A stretch of 64,000 bases of DNA from Bacteroidales bacterium (lineage in GTDB: Bacteria; Bacteroidota; Bacteroidia; Bacteroidales; UBA932): assembly GCA_017620335.1 (NCBI GenBank), contig JAFZQO010000017.1:45369-109368 (forward strand). The letters run 5' to 3'. Shown one piece after another: positions 24,932 to 32,264 of the stretch. The translations under genes and the position numbers were made by a program. The first letter of the stretch is position 1; every line of letters starts with the position of its first letter. The notes below the pieces were generated by a model. The model saw only the letters and a program-made list of their open reading frames with translations, ran no database searches and was not told the origin of the DNA.

Positions 24932-27514
24932 ATGAAACGACTGGACAGGTTCATACTCAAATCCTTCATAGGACCGTTCGTAGCGATCCTCCTGGTCGTC
25001 ATGTTCATCCTGGTGATGCAGTTCCTTTGGGTGTACATCGACGAGCTTGTAGGCAAGGGCCTGTCATTCAGCGTCATCCTGGAGTTCCTGATGTGGGGCG
25101 GCTGCACCATCCTTCCGCTGGCCATGCCGCTGGCGACGTTGCTCGCGTCGATGTGGACCATAGGCCAGATGAGCGAGAACAACGAGCTCATCGCGGTCAA
25201 GAGCGCGGGCATATCGCTGGTCCGCATCATGACCCCGCTGTTCCTCGCTTCGGCCGTCATCAGCGTCCTGGCGTTCTACTCCGCCAACGACCTCGTGCCC
25301 GTCGCCTACGACAAGATCTACACTTTGCGCGACGATATCAACAAGACCAAGGACGAGATCAAGATACCCTCCGGTATTTTCTACGACGGCATTGAAGGCT
25401 ACATACTCCGCGTGGACGACCGCGACGACAGGACCGGGATGATGCACGGTGTCATGGTATATGACCATACCGGCAACAAGGGCAACACCAGCGTCACCCT
25501 GGCGGACTCCGCACTGATGAAGATGTCTTCATCCAAAGAGTATCTGACCTTCACCCTGTACAACGGCACGAACTACCAGGAGACAAATACCAAGCAGTAC
25601 CGTGACACCACCCTCGAGCTGCAGAAGTTGTTCTTCGCCCGCCAGGAGCTCCTGATCCCCTTGGAGAACTATTCCTTCGAGAAATCCGACAGCACCAGGT
25701 TCAGCGACCAGATCAAGTCCATGGACCTCGAAGACCTGTCAAGCTTCAGGGACTCGATCCACATCAGGTTCGACAGGGCGTACGACGCCCAGATGAAGAT
25801 GTTCAACTCCGCCATCGGAATGAACAAGAGGGAGCAGCTCGACACCTCCGTAAGGCGCAAGAACCTCAGGAATTTCGAGGATGAGAGCTATCTGGTATGG
25901 GATGACATCGAGTCCAAGATCGCAGCATACACCATGGCGTCGGAAAGGGCGACGATGGTGCAGAACGAGATGCTGAACATGAACCGCGACGTGTACGAGA
26001 ACCTGTTCTACATCCGCCGCGCGGACCTGGAGATCATGAGGCGCTTCGTGCAGGCCCTGGCCTGCCTCATACTCTTCTTTTTCGGCGCTCCGCTGGGATC
26101 GTTCGTCCGCAAGGGAGGCCTTGGTACGGCCGCCATCATCTCCGTCCTCTTCTTCGTCCTTTACTGGGTCGTTGACCTGACCGGCCAGAAACTGGCCAAG
26201 GACGGTGCGGTCTCCCCCCTCACCGGCGCTTTGATACCGCTTTATGTTCTTGTCCCGATTGCAGTGTACCTCGTATGGAAGGCATCGCACGACAGCGCCT
26301 TCAACACCGACTCGGTCAAGACCGCCTGGAGGGCCCTGAAGACGCGGGTCGCGGGATTCTTCAGGAAGACGCGCATCGTGTACATGGGTACGCCGGAGTT
26401 CGCCGTCGCACCGCTGGAGGCCCTTATTGCCAGGGGATACAAGGTCGTGGGCGTGGTGACCGTCGCCGACAAGCCCTCGGGACGCGGCCTCAAGGTGAAC
26501 GAGAGCGCGGTGAAGAAGTACGCCGTGGAGCACGGGATCCCGGTGCTGCAGCCTGTGAAGCTGAAGGATCCGGAGTTCCTTGACGCCCTCCGCTCATGGA
26601 AGGCCGACCTCTTCGTGGTCGTGGCCTTCCGCATGCTTCCGGAGGAGGTCTGGGCCATGCCTAAACTCGGCACCTTCAACCTCCACGCGGCGCTGCTGCC
26701 GCAGTACCGTGGCGCCGCCCCCATCAACTGGGCGGTCATCAACGGAGAGAGGGTGACGGGCGTGACCACGTTCATGATAGACCATGACATCGACACGGGA
26801 GGCATCATCCTGCGTGAGGAGTGCCGCATCAACGACACCGACACGGCGGGAGACGTCCACGACAGGCTCATGGCCATGGGCGCCGAACTGGTGACCCAGA
26901 CCGTGGAAGGACTCATCCAGGGAAATGCCGAGTTACGTGTGCAGCGGTCCTTCATCCAGGGTTCGGAAGTCCTCAAGCCCGCGCCCAAGCTCACCAAGGA
27001 GCTATGCCACATCGACTGGACGGACACCACCGAGAACATCTACAACCTCGTCCGCGGCCTCAGCCCCTACCCCGCCGCCTTCACCGAAATCCTTCCCGCC
27101 TCGCGGCAGGTGTCCTCCCGGACGTCCTGCTCTGCAGGACCCCTCCCGTCTGACGACGGGCCCCTCCCTCTTACGATGCCGAGGGTGGCACGGTCCGGGA
27201 AGACACCTGCCGACGAGGCGGGGAAGGCCGTACAAATGAAGATCTACAGGGCGGAGCGGATGACGGCTGCAGAGGTCGAAGCCGTCTGCGGCGAGACGAT
27301 GCCGACGCCGGGCACCGTCCTGTCGGACGGGAAGGCGCTGCTGGCCGTCACCACGGCCGACGGCGCGCTCCGCATCCGCGAGCTCCAGCTCGCGGGCAAG
27401 AAGCGCATGGACGTGGAGGCCTTCCTCCTCGGCTTCCGCGACCCGCAGTCATACGTCTGCACCCCCGGCACCTCCCGCGCCGTCCTCGCCTCCGTCCGCC
27501 AGGTCGAAGGTTAG
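24932..27514 (+). CDS. LptF/LptG-type permease fused in frame to methionyl-tRNA formyltransferase
   Basis: An 860-residue open frame joining two normally separate proteins. Residues 1 to about 478 are a YjgP/YjgQ permease: six membrane helices (three N-terminal, three near 365-460) around a periplasmic beta-rich domain, as in the lipopolysaccharide transport ABC permeases. Residues 480-860 are Fmt: RIVYMGTPEFAV, the catalytic Asn583/His585 (TFNLHAALLPQYRG) and Asp621 (DHDIDTGG), and a C-terminal OB-like domain. At the residue where a separate Fmt would begin, the codon is ACG (26369-26371) instead of ATG. There is no stop codon between the parts. The Fmt C-domain carries a roughly 45-residue insertion (about 720-766) encoded by a palindromic repeat. 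A sequencing error at the junction or internal initiation remains possible. Confidence 0.85.
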   Translation: MKRLDRFILKSFIGPFVAILLVVMFILVMQFLWVYIDELVGKGLSFSVILEFLMWGGCTILPLAMPLATLLASMWTIGQMSENNELIAVKSAGISLVRIMTPLFLASAVISVLAFYSANDLVPVAYDKIYTLRDDINKTKDEIKIPSGIFYDGIEGYILRVDDRDDRTGMMHGVMVYDHTGNKGNTSVTLADSALMKMSSSKEYLTFTLYNGTNYQETNTKQYRDTTLELQKLFFARQELLIPLENYSFEKSDSTRFSDQIKSMDLEDLSSFRDSIHIRFDRAYDAQMKMFNSAIGMNKREQLDTSVRRKNLRNFEDESYLVWDDIESKIAAYTMASERATMVQNEMLNMNRDVYENLFYIRRADLEIMRRFVQALACLILFFFGAPLGSFVRKGGLGTAAIISVLFFVLYWVVDLTGQKLAKDGAVSPLTGALIPLYVLVPIAVYLVWKASHDSAFNTDSVKTAWRALKTRVAGFFRKTRIVYMGTPEFAVAPLEALIARGYKVVGVVTVADKPSGRGLKVNESAVKKYAVEHGIPVLQPVKLKDPEFLDALRSWKADLFVVVAFRMLPEEVWAMPKLGTFNLHAALLPQYRGAAPINWAVINGERVTGVTTFMIDHDIDTGGIILREECRINDTDTAGDVHDRLMAMGAELVTQTVEGLIQGNAELRVQRSFIQGSEVLKPAPKLTKELCHIDWTDTTENIYNLVRGLSPYPAAFTEILPASRQVSSRTSCSAGPLPSDDGPLPLTMPRVARSGKTPADEAGKAVQMKIYRAERMTAAEVEAVCGETMPTPGTVLSDGKALLAVTTADGALRIRELQLAGKKRMDVEAFLLGFRDPQSYVCTPGTSRAVLASVRQVEG
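27091..27227 (+). repeat. in-frame palindromic repeat element, copy A (inside fmt)
   Basis: About 137 bp with nested inverted repeats. The outer arms are CCTTCCCGCCTCG and CGAGGCGGGGAAGG. The next arms, CGGCAGGTGTC (27104-27114) and GACACCTGCCG (27202-27212), are perfect. Inside are three hairpins: GTCCTGC-tct-GCAGGAC (27125-27141 region), CCCGTC-tgac-GACGGG and TGCC-gagggt-GGCA. It encodes residues about 720-766 of the permease-Fmt fusion at a point where E. coli Fmt has only a 4-residue turn, so it adds about 44 residues without breaking the frame. A second copy is in atpG at 55917-56058. The block 27166-27194 is identical in both copies. Confidence 0.85.
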
Positions 27515-27538
27515 CCCTCATTACACCAAAAAACAACA

Positions 27539-27616
27539 CATCCTTCGACCGCGGGTCGAAGGATGCGCATGAAAACGGCAAAAACGCCAGTATCCTTCTA
27601 CCTCAGGTCGAAGGAT
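27539..27616. repeat. two tandem short hairpin repeats at the fmt/aldo-keto reductase junction
   Basis: Unit 1 (27539-27565) is a perfect 12-bp inverted repeat, CATCCTTCGACC and GGTCGAAGGATG, with a 3-nt loop. Unit 2 (27592-27616) is ATCCTTCTACC and GGTCGAAGGAT with a 3-nt loop and one mismatched pair. The stop codon of the aldo/keto reductase (27603-27605) is exactly the loop of unit 2. A half-site, AGGTCGAAGG at 27501-27510, also forms the end of the fusion gene. They may act as a bidirectional transcription barrier between convergent genes, but lack a T-tract, so a repeat family is equally likely. Confidence 0.75.
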
Positions 27617-28958
27617 GAAGGGTTTCCTGCTTGAGGGATTCGATGTAGTTGTCGATGCGGCGCAGCTCGCGAGGGATGCGGATCCCCTGCGGACAGCGGG
27701 GGGCGCACTGGTTGCATGAGATGCAGTGGTCCGCCTGGCGTACAGACTCTATGGCCTTGTCGTATGAGGTCAGATATGCCTTCTTCAGCTTCCTGAAATC
27801 CTTCTGGTCTGTGCTCTGGGCGATGGAGCCGTCGTTGACGCTGCCGTTGTAGTGTTTGAAGATGCCGGGGATGTCGATGCCGTAAGGGCAGGGCATGCAG
27901 TATTGGCAACCGGTGCAGGGCACCAGCGGATAGTCGCTGATCAGGCCCGCCATCTCCTCCAGGAATCCGAGCTCCTCCTCTGTGAGGGGCTTGAAATGCT
28001 CGAAGGTAGAGACATTGTCCTGGAGATGCTCCATGTAGGTCATTCCGCTCAAGGCGGTGAGGACTCCGGGCATCGTGCCGCAGAAGCGGAACGCCCAGGA
28101 GGCGACGGAGAGCGAAGGCTCCCTCTCCTTGAACCGCTCGGCGACGGGCACGGGGACGTCGCTCAGGCGCCCGCCGAGCAGCGGCTCCATTATGACGACA
28201 GGAATCCCCCTGGCGACAAGCTGTTCGTACGCGTACTTAGCGCTGTAGTTGCCATGGGTCCAGTCGACATAGTTCATCTGGATCTGGCAGAAATCCCAAT
28301 GATAGGTGTCGTGAAGCGCCAGAAGTTCGTCCAAGCCCTTCTCAGTGCCGTGGAACGAGAATCCCAGGTTGCGGATGCGGCCTTCGGCACGTTCCCTGAG
28401 CAGGAAATCAATCAGTCCGTTGTCCAGGAAACGCTGCCTGAAAGCATCCAGGCCGCCGACATTGTGCAGAAGGTAATAGTCGATGTGGTCGGTATTGTAA
28501 TAACCGAGCGAACGCCTGTACATCTCTACGCCCGCCTCATATGTCGGCTCGAAACCGCGGTGGTTGGACAGTTTGGTAGCGATGTAATAGCTGTCGCGGG
28601 GATGGCGGCTCAGGGCCTTTGCCGTAGCCGCCTCGCTCTGCCCCTGGAGATACACCGGCGCGGAATCGAAATAATTGACACCGTGCTCGATGGCATAGTC
28701 CACCATCTCGTTAACCTTCTCCTGGTCGACGACCTCGTTACCGTTTTCGTCATTTATCATCGGCCAGCGCATGCAACCGTAACCGAGGAGCGAAACCTTG
28801 TCGCCCGTATTGGGATTGGTGCGGAGCGGCATCCCTTCGGACACCTCGGCATCCTTCGCATTGCCGCCGGGACCGGGCTTGCACGCCGCAGCGGCGCCAA
28901 GCGCCACCGCGGCGGTCCCGGTCACCTTCAAGAAACGCCTTCTGGAAATGTCTTCCAT
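27603..28958 (-). CDS. Tat-exported lipoprotein aldo/keto reductase with C-terminal 2x[4Fe-4S], copy 2
   Basis: A 451-residue protein. The start is set at the ATG at 28958 (MEDISRRRFLKVTG), which gives a twin-arginine signal ending in a lipobox-like AAAC; the frame extends to 29060 but that part overlaps the upstream gene. The aldo/keto reductase barrel keeps the tetrad: Asp and Tyr in NYFDSAPVYL, Lys in YYIATKLSNH, and His in YYLLHNVG. The C-terminal part has CTGCQYCMPCPYGIDIPG and CISCNQCAPRCPQGIRIP. It is a tandem paralogue of the next gene, 10 bp downstream of it. Its C-terminus has four extra residues (HPST) encoded by the hairpin repeat. The substrate is unknown. Confidence 0.87.
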   Translation of the reverse strand: MEDISRRRFLKVTGTAAVALGAAAACKPGPGGNAKDAEVSEGMPLRTNPNTGDKVSLLGYGCMRWPMINDENGNEVVDQEKVNEMVDYAIEHGVNYFDSAPVYLQGQSEAATAKALSRHPRDSYYIATKLSNHRGFEPTYEAGVEMYRRSLGYYNTDHIDYYLLHNVGGLDAFRQRFLDNGLIDFLLRERAEGRIRNLGFSFHGTEKGLDELLALHDTYHWDFCQIQMNYVDWTHGNYSAKYAYEQLVARGIPVVIMEPLLGGRLSDVPVPVAERFKEREPSLSVASWAFRFCGTMPGVLTALSGMTYMEHLQDNVSTFEHFKPLTEEELGFLEEMAGLISDYPLVPCTGCQYCMPCPYGIDIPGIFKHYNGSVNDGSIAQSTDQKDFRKLKKAYLTSYDKAIESVRQADHCISCNQCAPRCPQGIRIPRELRRIDNYIESLKQETLHPST

Positions 28959-28968
28959 CGCCTTTCCA

Positions 28969-30300
28969 TTAAAGGGTTTCCTGCTTGAGCTGCTCGATAT
29001 AGTCGTCAATGCGGCGCAGCTCGCGGGGGATGCGGATATGCTGCGGGCAGTGCGACACACAGGTATTGCACGAGATGCAGTGGTCTGCCTGGCGGACGGT
29101 CTCTATGGCCTTGTCGTAAGAAGCGAGATAGGCCTTCTTCAGCTTCTTGAAGTCTTTCTGCTCGGTGCTCTGGGCGATGAAACCGTCGTTCACGCAGCTG
29201 TTGTAATGCTTGAAGATGCCGGGTATGTCGATGCCGTAAGGACAGGGCATGCAGTACTGGCAGTTCGTGCAGGCCACGAGCGGGTACTTGCTGATGAGGC
29301 CGGCGGCTTCCTTGAGGAAGTCCATCTCCTCGTCCGTTAGAGGCTTGAAATGCAGGAAGGTCTTGAGGTTGTCCTGAAGATGCTCCATGTATGTCATGCC
29401 GCTCAGGGCGGTGAGCACGCGGGGCTTGGTGCCGCAGAAGCGGAACGCCCAGGAGGCCACCGAAGCGTCGGGCTCGCGCTCCTTGAACCTCTCGGCGACC
29501 ACCTTGGGGACACTGCTCAGACGGCCTCCGAGCAGGGGCTCCATGATGACGACGGGAATCCCGCGCTTGTCCAGCTCGTTGTAAAGGTACTCTGCATCGC
29601 CGGTATACCAGTCGACGTAGTTCATCTGGATCTGGCAGAAGTCGAAGTGGTACTTGTCATGGTACGTCATCACGTCGTCGAATCCGGGACGCGTCGGATG
29701 CACGGACAGGCCCAGGTTGCGTATGCGTCCGGCCTCGCGCTCCCGCATGAGGAAATCCATCATGCCGTTGTCCACCGCACGGCGGCGCCAGTCGTCCCCG
29801 TCGCGGACGATATGGATGAGGTAATAATCGATATAATCAGTCTGGAGATTTTTGAAAGAGTCGCGGTACATCTGTACGGAGCGCTCGAAGGAAGGATCTC
29901 CGGACTGGTTTGAAAGCTTGGTCGCGAGGAAATAGCTGCTGCGGGGATGGCGCGAGAGCGCTATACCCGCCGCGGCCTCGGACTGGCCCTGGAGATACAC
30001 GGGGGACGTGTCGAAATAGTTGACACCATTTGCGAGGGCATAGTCAACCAGTTCATTCACGGAATCCTGGTCCACTATCTGTTTCCCGTCAGGACCCTGG
30101 ACCATCTGCCAGCGCATGCAGCCGTAACCAAGGATGGAAACCTTGTCGCCGGAATTCGGATTGGTGCGGAGGGGCATGCCTTCGGACACCTCGACGTCCT
30201 TGTCCCTCTTCTTTGCGCCGGGGGCGCAGGCCGCTGCGGCGCCGAGGGCGACCGCCCCTGCGCCGGCCTTGAGGAAATCTCTTCTGGAAAAGTCTTTCAT
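28969..30300 (-). CDS. Tat-exported lipoprotein aldo/keto reductase with C-terminal 2x[4Fe-4S], copy 1
   Basis: A 443-residue protein starting at the ATG at 30300 (MKDFSRRDFLKAGAGA), just after the stop of the polyferredoxin gene. The Tat motif SRRDFLK and the lipobox-like AAAC suggest a folded, lipid-anchored envelope protein. Catalytic residues are kept: YFDTSPVYL, FLATKLSNQ, DYYLIHIV. Ferredoxin motifs are CTNCQYCMPCPYGIDIPG and CISCNTCVSHCPQHIRIP. The second aldo/keto reductase follows at 10 bp. Iron-sulfur aldo/keto reductases of this type are common in anaerobes but poorly characterised. Electron supply from the upstream membrane Fe-S protein is inference from operon context. Confidence 0.88.
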   Translation of the reverse strand: MKDFSRRDFLKAGAGAVALGAAAACAPGAKKRDKDVEVSEGMPLRTNPNSGDKVSILGYGCMRWQMVQGPDGKQIVDQDSVNELVDYALANGVNYFDTSPVYLQGQSEAAAGIALSRHPRSSYFLATKLSNQSGDPSFERSVQMYRDSFKNLQTDYIDYYLIHIVRDGDDWRRRAVDNGMMDFLMREREAGRIRNLGLSVHPTRPGFDDVMTYHDKYHFDFCQIQMNYVDWYTGDAEYLYNELDKRGIPVVIMEPLLGGRLSSVPKVVAERFKEREPDASVASWAFRFCGTKPRVLTALSGMTYMEHLQDNLKTFLHFKPLTDEEMDFLKEAAGLISKYPLVACTNCQYCMPCPYGIDIPGIFKHYNSCVNDGFIAQSTEQKDFKKLKKAYLASYDKAIETVRQADHCISCNTCVSHCPQHIRIPRELRRIDDYIEQLKQETL

Positions 30301-30304
30301 AGCC

Positions 30305-31840
30305 CTACTCATGAATGTGTGAAACGAGTCCTTCGACATGGATGGCGCTTATCGGGCGCGAAGGGCACAGATACTCGCACTTGCCGCAGCCTATGCAGCG
30401 GTCCTCGATGACGCTCGGAATGAGCGGCGAGCTCCGGTCGGACGCGTCCCTGCGGACCATCGATACGGCTCCCGCGGGGCAGCTTGCGGCACATTTCCCG
30501 CAGCTGGCTTCGCCCTTGGCGGCGACGCAGAGATCGTAATCCACCACGGCGCGGCCGATATGGACCATGGTCTTCTCCTCCTTGGTGATCGGGAGGATGG
30601 CGCCTGCAGGACAGACCTGCGAGCAGGTCGTGCACTCGGGACGGCAGAATCCGCGGTCGAAGTCCATCTTCGGCTGCATCAGGTGCGCAGGATCGGTGCT
30701 GGGGCGCAGGACGTTGTTGGGGCAATTGGCCACGCACAGCTGGCAGGCGGTGCAGTGCTTGTAGAAATTCTTCACGCCCTTGGCTCCGGGAGGGACCAGA
30801 CGGTTCTCACGTTTGGGAGCCTTCTTGGGGATGACGACGGCGAATCCTCCGTCGGTCTTCTCCCCTTCCTGGGCATGCAGCAGGGCCGAGGAACCGGCCA
30901 TCAGCGCTCCCAGCATGAAAGCGCGCTTGCCGAGGTCGGGGGACTCGGGGGCGGACTCCTTCGCTTTGCTCGGAGTGACAGGAGAGGCTTCGCCCTGAAT
31001 GGCAGGAGCGGGCGCGGCCTTGGACTTGGGGCCATAGGCGAAGCGGAGCCTGAGGGCGCCTTCAGAGCACTGTTCGATGCAGTCGAAGCAGACGACGCAG
31101 CGCGAGCAGTCGACCTTGTGGGCCTCCCCGTCGATGCAGGAGGCCTTGCAGTTCTTGTAGCACTTGCCGCAGGCGATGCACTTGCTCTCGTCGATGGTCA
31201 TGCGGAAGAGCGAGAAACGCGAGATGAAGCTGAGAGTCGTGCCGACGGGGCAGATGTTGTTGCACCACGAGCGTCCGTCGGTCCAGGCCAGGTAAGTCAC
31301 GCAGGCCAGGGTGAGGAACGCGATCAGCGGAACCACCCATCCGTTGGGATGCACGATGCTGGTGACGATGCGCCCGTAGGCGCTGTAAGGAGCTATCAGG
31401 GCCACAAGCACCTGTATACCCAGGATGAGGCACAGTACGAACACCGCCCAGACTCCGTAGCGAAGGGCCTTGTGTTCGGATTTGTAACCGAAAGTCTTGC
31501 CTATGCGGCATTTCAGTTTAGGTACGGGCTTGCCCGCGGCTTTTGCCTTCGCGGCCCGGCGGGCGAAGCTCTTCATCTGCAGCTTCCCGAGGGTGCGGCG
31601 CACCCAAAGGACGATGTCCTGCCATACACCGAGAGGGCAGATGACGGAGCAGTAGATCCTGCCGCAGACGAAGGTCAGCAGCACAAGCGCGACGATCACG
31701 GCCACGTTGAGCGCAAGGCAGGCAGGAAGGAACTGGAGCTTGGCCATCCATCCCCACCACTGCTGTCCGATACCGGCGAGAAGCAGGGTGATGCCGATGA
31801 AGAAGACGGCTGCAAGCGCGATTCTGATTTTCTTCAACAT
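30305..31840 (-). CDS. membrane-bound polyferredoxin (NapH/NosR-like N-terminal part, NapG/MauM-like C-terminal part)
   Basis: A 511-residue protein; the ATG at 31840 leaves a 28-nt leader after a strong promoter, whereas the upstream in-frame ATG at 31867 would be almost leaderless. The N-terminal half has four to five membrane helices, with CGRIYCSVICPLGVWQDI and CNNICPVG as in NapH-type quinol-side proteins, and the cluster motifs CIACGKCYKNCKASC and CVVCFDCIEQC. After a linker an internal hydrophobic segment (FMLGALMAGSSALLH) precedes four more motifs: CTACQLCVANCP, CTTCSQVCP, CGKCAASCP and CIGCGKCEYLCP. It probably carries electrons from the quinone pool or cytoplasm to exported partners such as the two downstream reductases. 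The linker includes a short repeat (30954-30981). Confidence 0.83.
   Translation of the reverse strand: MLKKIRIALAAVFFIGITLLLAGIGQQWWGWMAKLQFLPACLALNVAVIVALVLLTFVCGRIYCSVICPLGVWQDIVLWVRRTLGKLQMKSFARRAAKAKAAGKPVPKLKCRIGKTFGYKSEHKALRYGVWAVFVLCLILGIQVLVALIAPYSAYGRIVTSIVHPNGWVVPLIAFLTLACVTYLAWTDGRSWCNNICPVGTTLSFISRFSLFRMTIDESKCIACGKCYKNCKASCIDGEAHKVDCSRCVVCFDCIEQCSEGALRLRFAYGPKSKAAPAPAIQGEASPVTPSKAKESAPESPDLGKRAFMLGALMAGSSALLHAQEGEKTDGGFAVVIPKKAPKRENRLVPPGAKGVKNFYKHCTACQLCVANCPNNVLRPSTDPAHLMQPKMDFDRGFCRPECTTCSQVCPAGAILPITKEEKTMVHIGRAVVDYDLCVAAKGEASCGKCAASCPAGAVSMVRRDASDRSSPLIPSVIEDRCIGCGKCEYLCPSRPISAIHVEGLVSHIHE
30954..30981 (+). repeat. short dispersed-type repeat inside the polyferredoxin gene
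   Basis: On the plus strand it reads GGACTCCTTCGCTTTGCTCG, continuing GAGTGACA. From general knowledge this matches the common intergenic repeat of the form ATTCTTCGCTTCGCTCAGAATGACA seen in many genomes. Here it is read in frame on the minus strand and encodes the linker around VTPSKAKE between the membrane and C-terminal ferredoxin parts. Only one copy is seen in the window. Confidence 0.5.
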
Positions 31841-31874
31841 AGAAAGTCTGTATTTGAGGTTAAGCAATTATCTA

Positions 31875-31904
31875 CAAATATAAGACTTTATGCCAGATAA
31901 TCAA
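31875..31904 (-). promoter_or_regulatory. promoter of the polyferredoxin/aldo-keto reductase operon
   Basis: On the minus strand, a TTG (31902-31904) is followed by 19 bp and the exact -7 box TATATTTG (31875-31882). This is the best match to the Bacteroidetes consensus in the window, and it supports the ATG at 31840 as start. Confidence 0.72.
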
Positions 31905-32264
31905 TGACCTGGAAACTACATCTTATACTACGCACGCGCGAGGCAGTAACAGACCGTAAAGCAGGCGGGACGACATCCTTAACCACATGAATTAATGCCT
32001 TTCAGATTTGGATAAATGAAAAATTAATCACATTTTTGTAGCTTGAATAATGTATCCACTTCCGGGAAAGGGCGAATTGTACCCAAAAAACGCCGTTTTC
32101 CGGTCGTTGGGACACTGTTATTCCGGCCGTTTTGAAAGGGATGCTTAGGATTTGAAAGCATTTGCGGAAAATCCGGTTTTTTCCCAGAAAGACGCCCGAT
32201 TGGTTAAAGACTATAATCGTGTTAGTTACGTATTAGTATTTATGTTTAATTAATCGCTACGCTT
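31905..32264 (+). promoter_or_regulatory. intergenic region with candidate susC promoter and long leader
   Basis: 360 bp with no gene. The plus strand has TTTG (32007-32010), 20 bp and CATTTTTG (32031-32038), a 7 of 8 match to the -7 box, which would leave a leader of about 220 nt before the susC ATG at 32265. The leader has GC-rich patches such as CCGGTCGTTGGGACACTG but no clear riboswitch. No terminator, tRNA or regulator gene is seen. Confidence 0.4.

Noticed and set aside
27125-27200. Palindromes in fmt as an intrinsic terminator or attenuator
   Set aside because: No T-tract follows the stems, they sit in the middle of a continuous reading frame, and the same structure lies in atpG in the opposite orientation.
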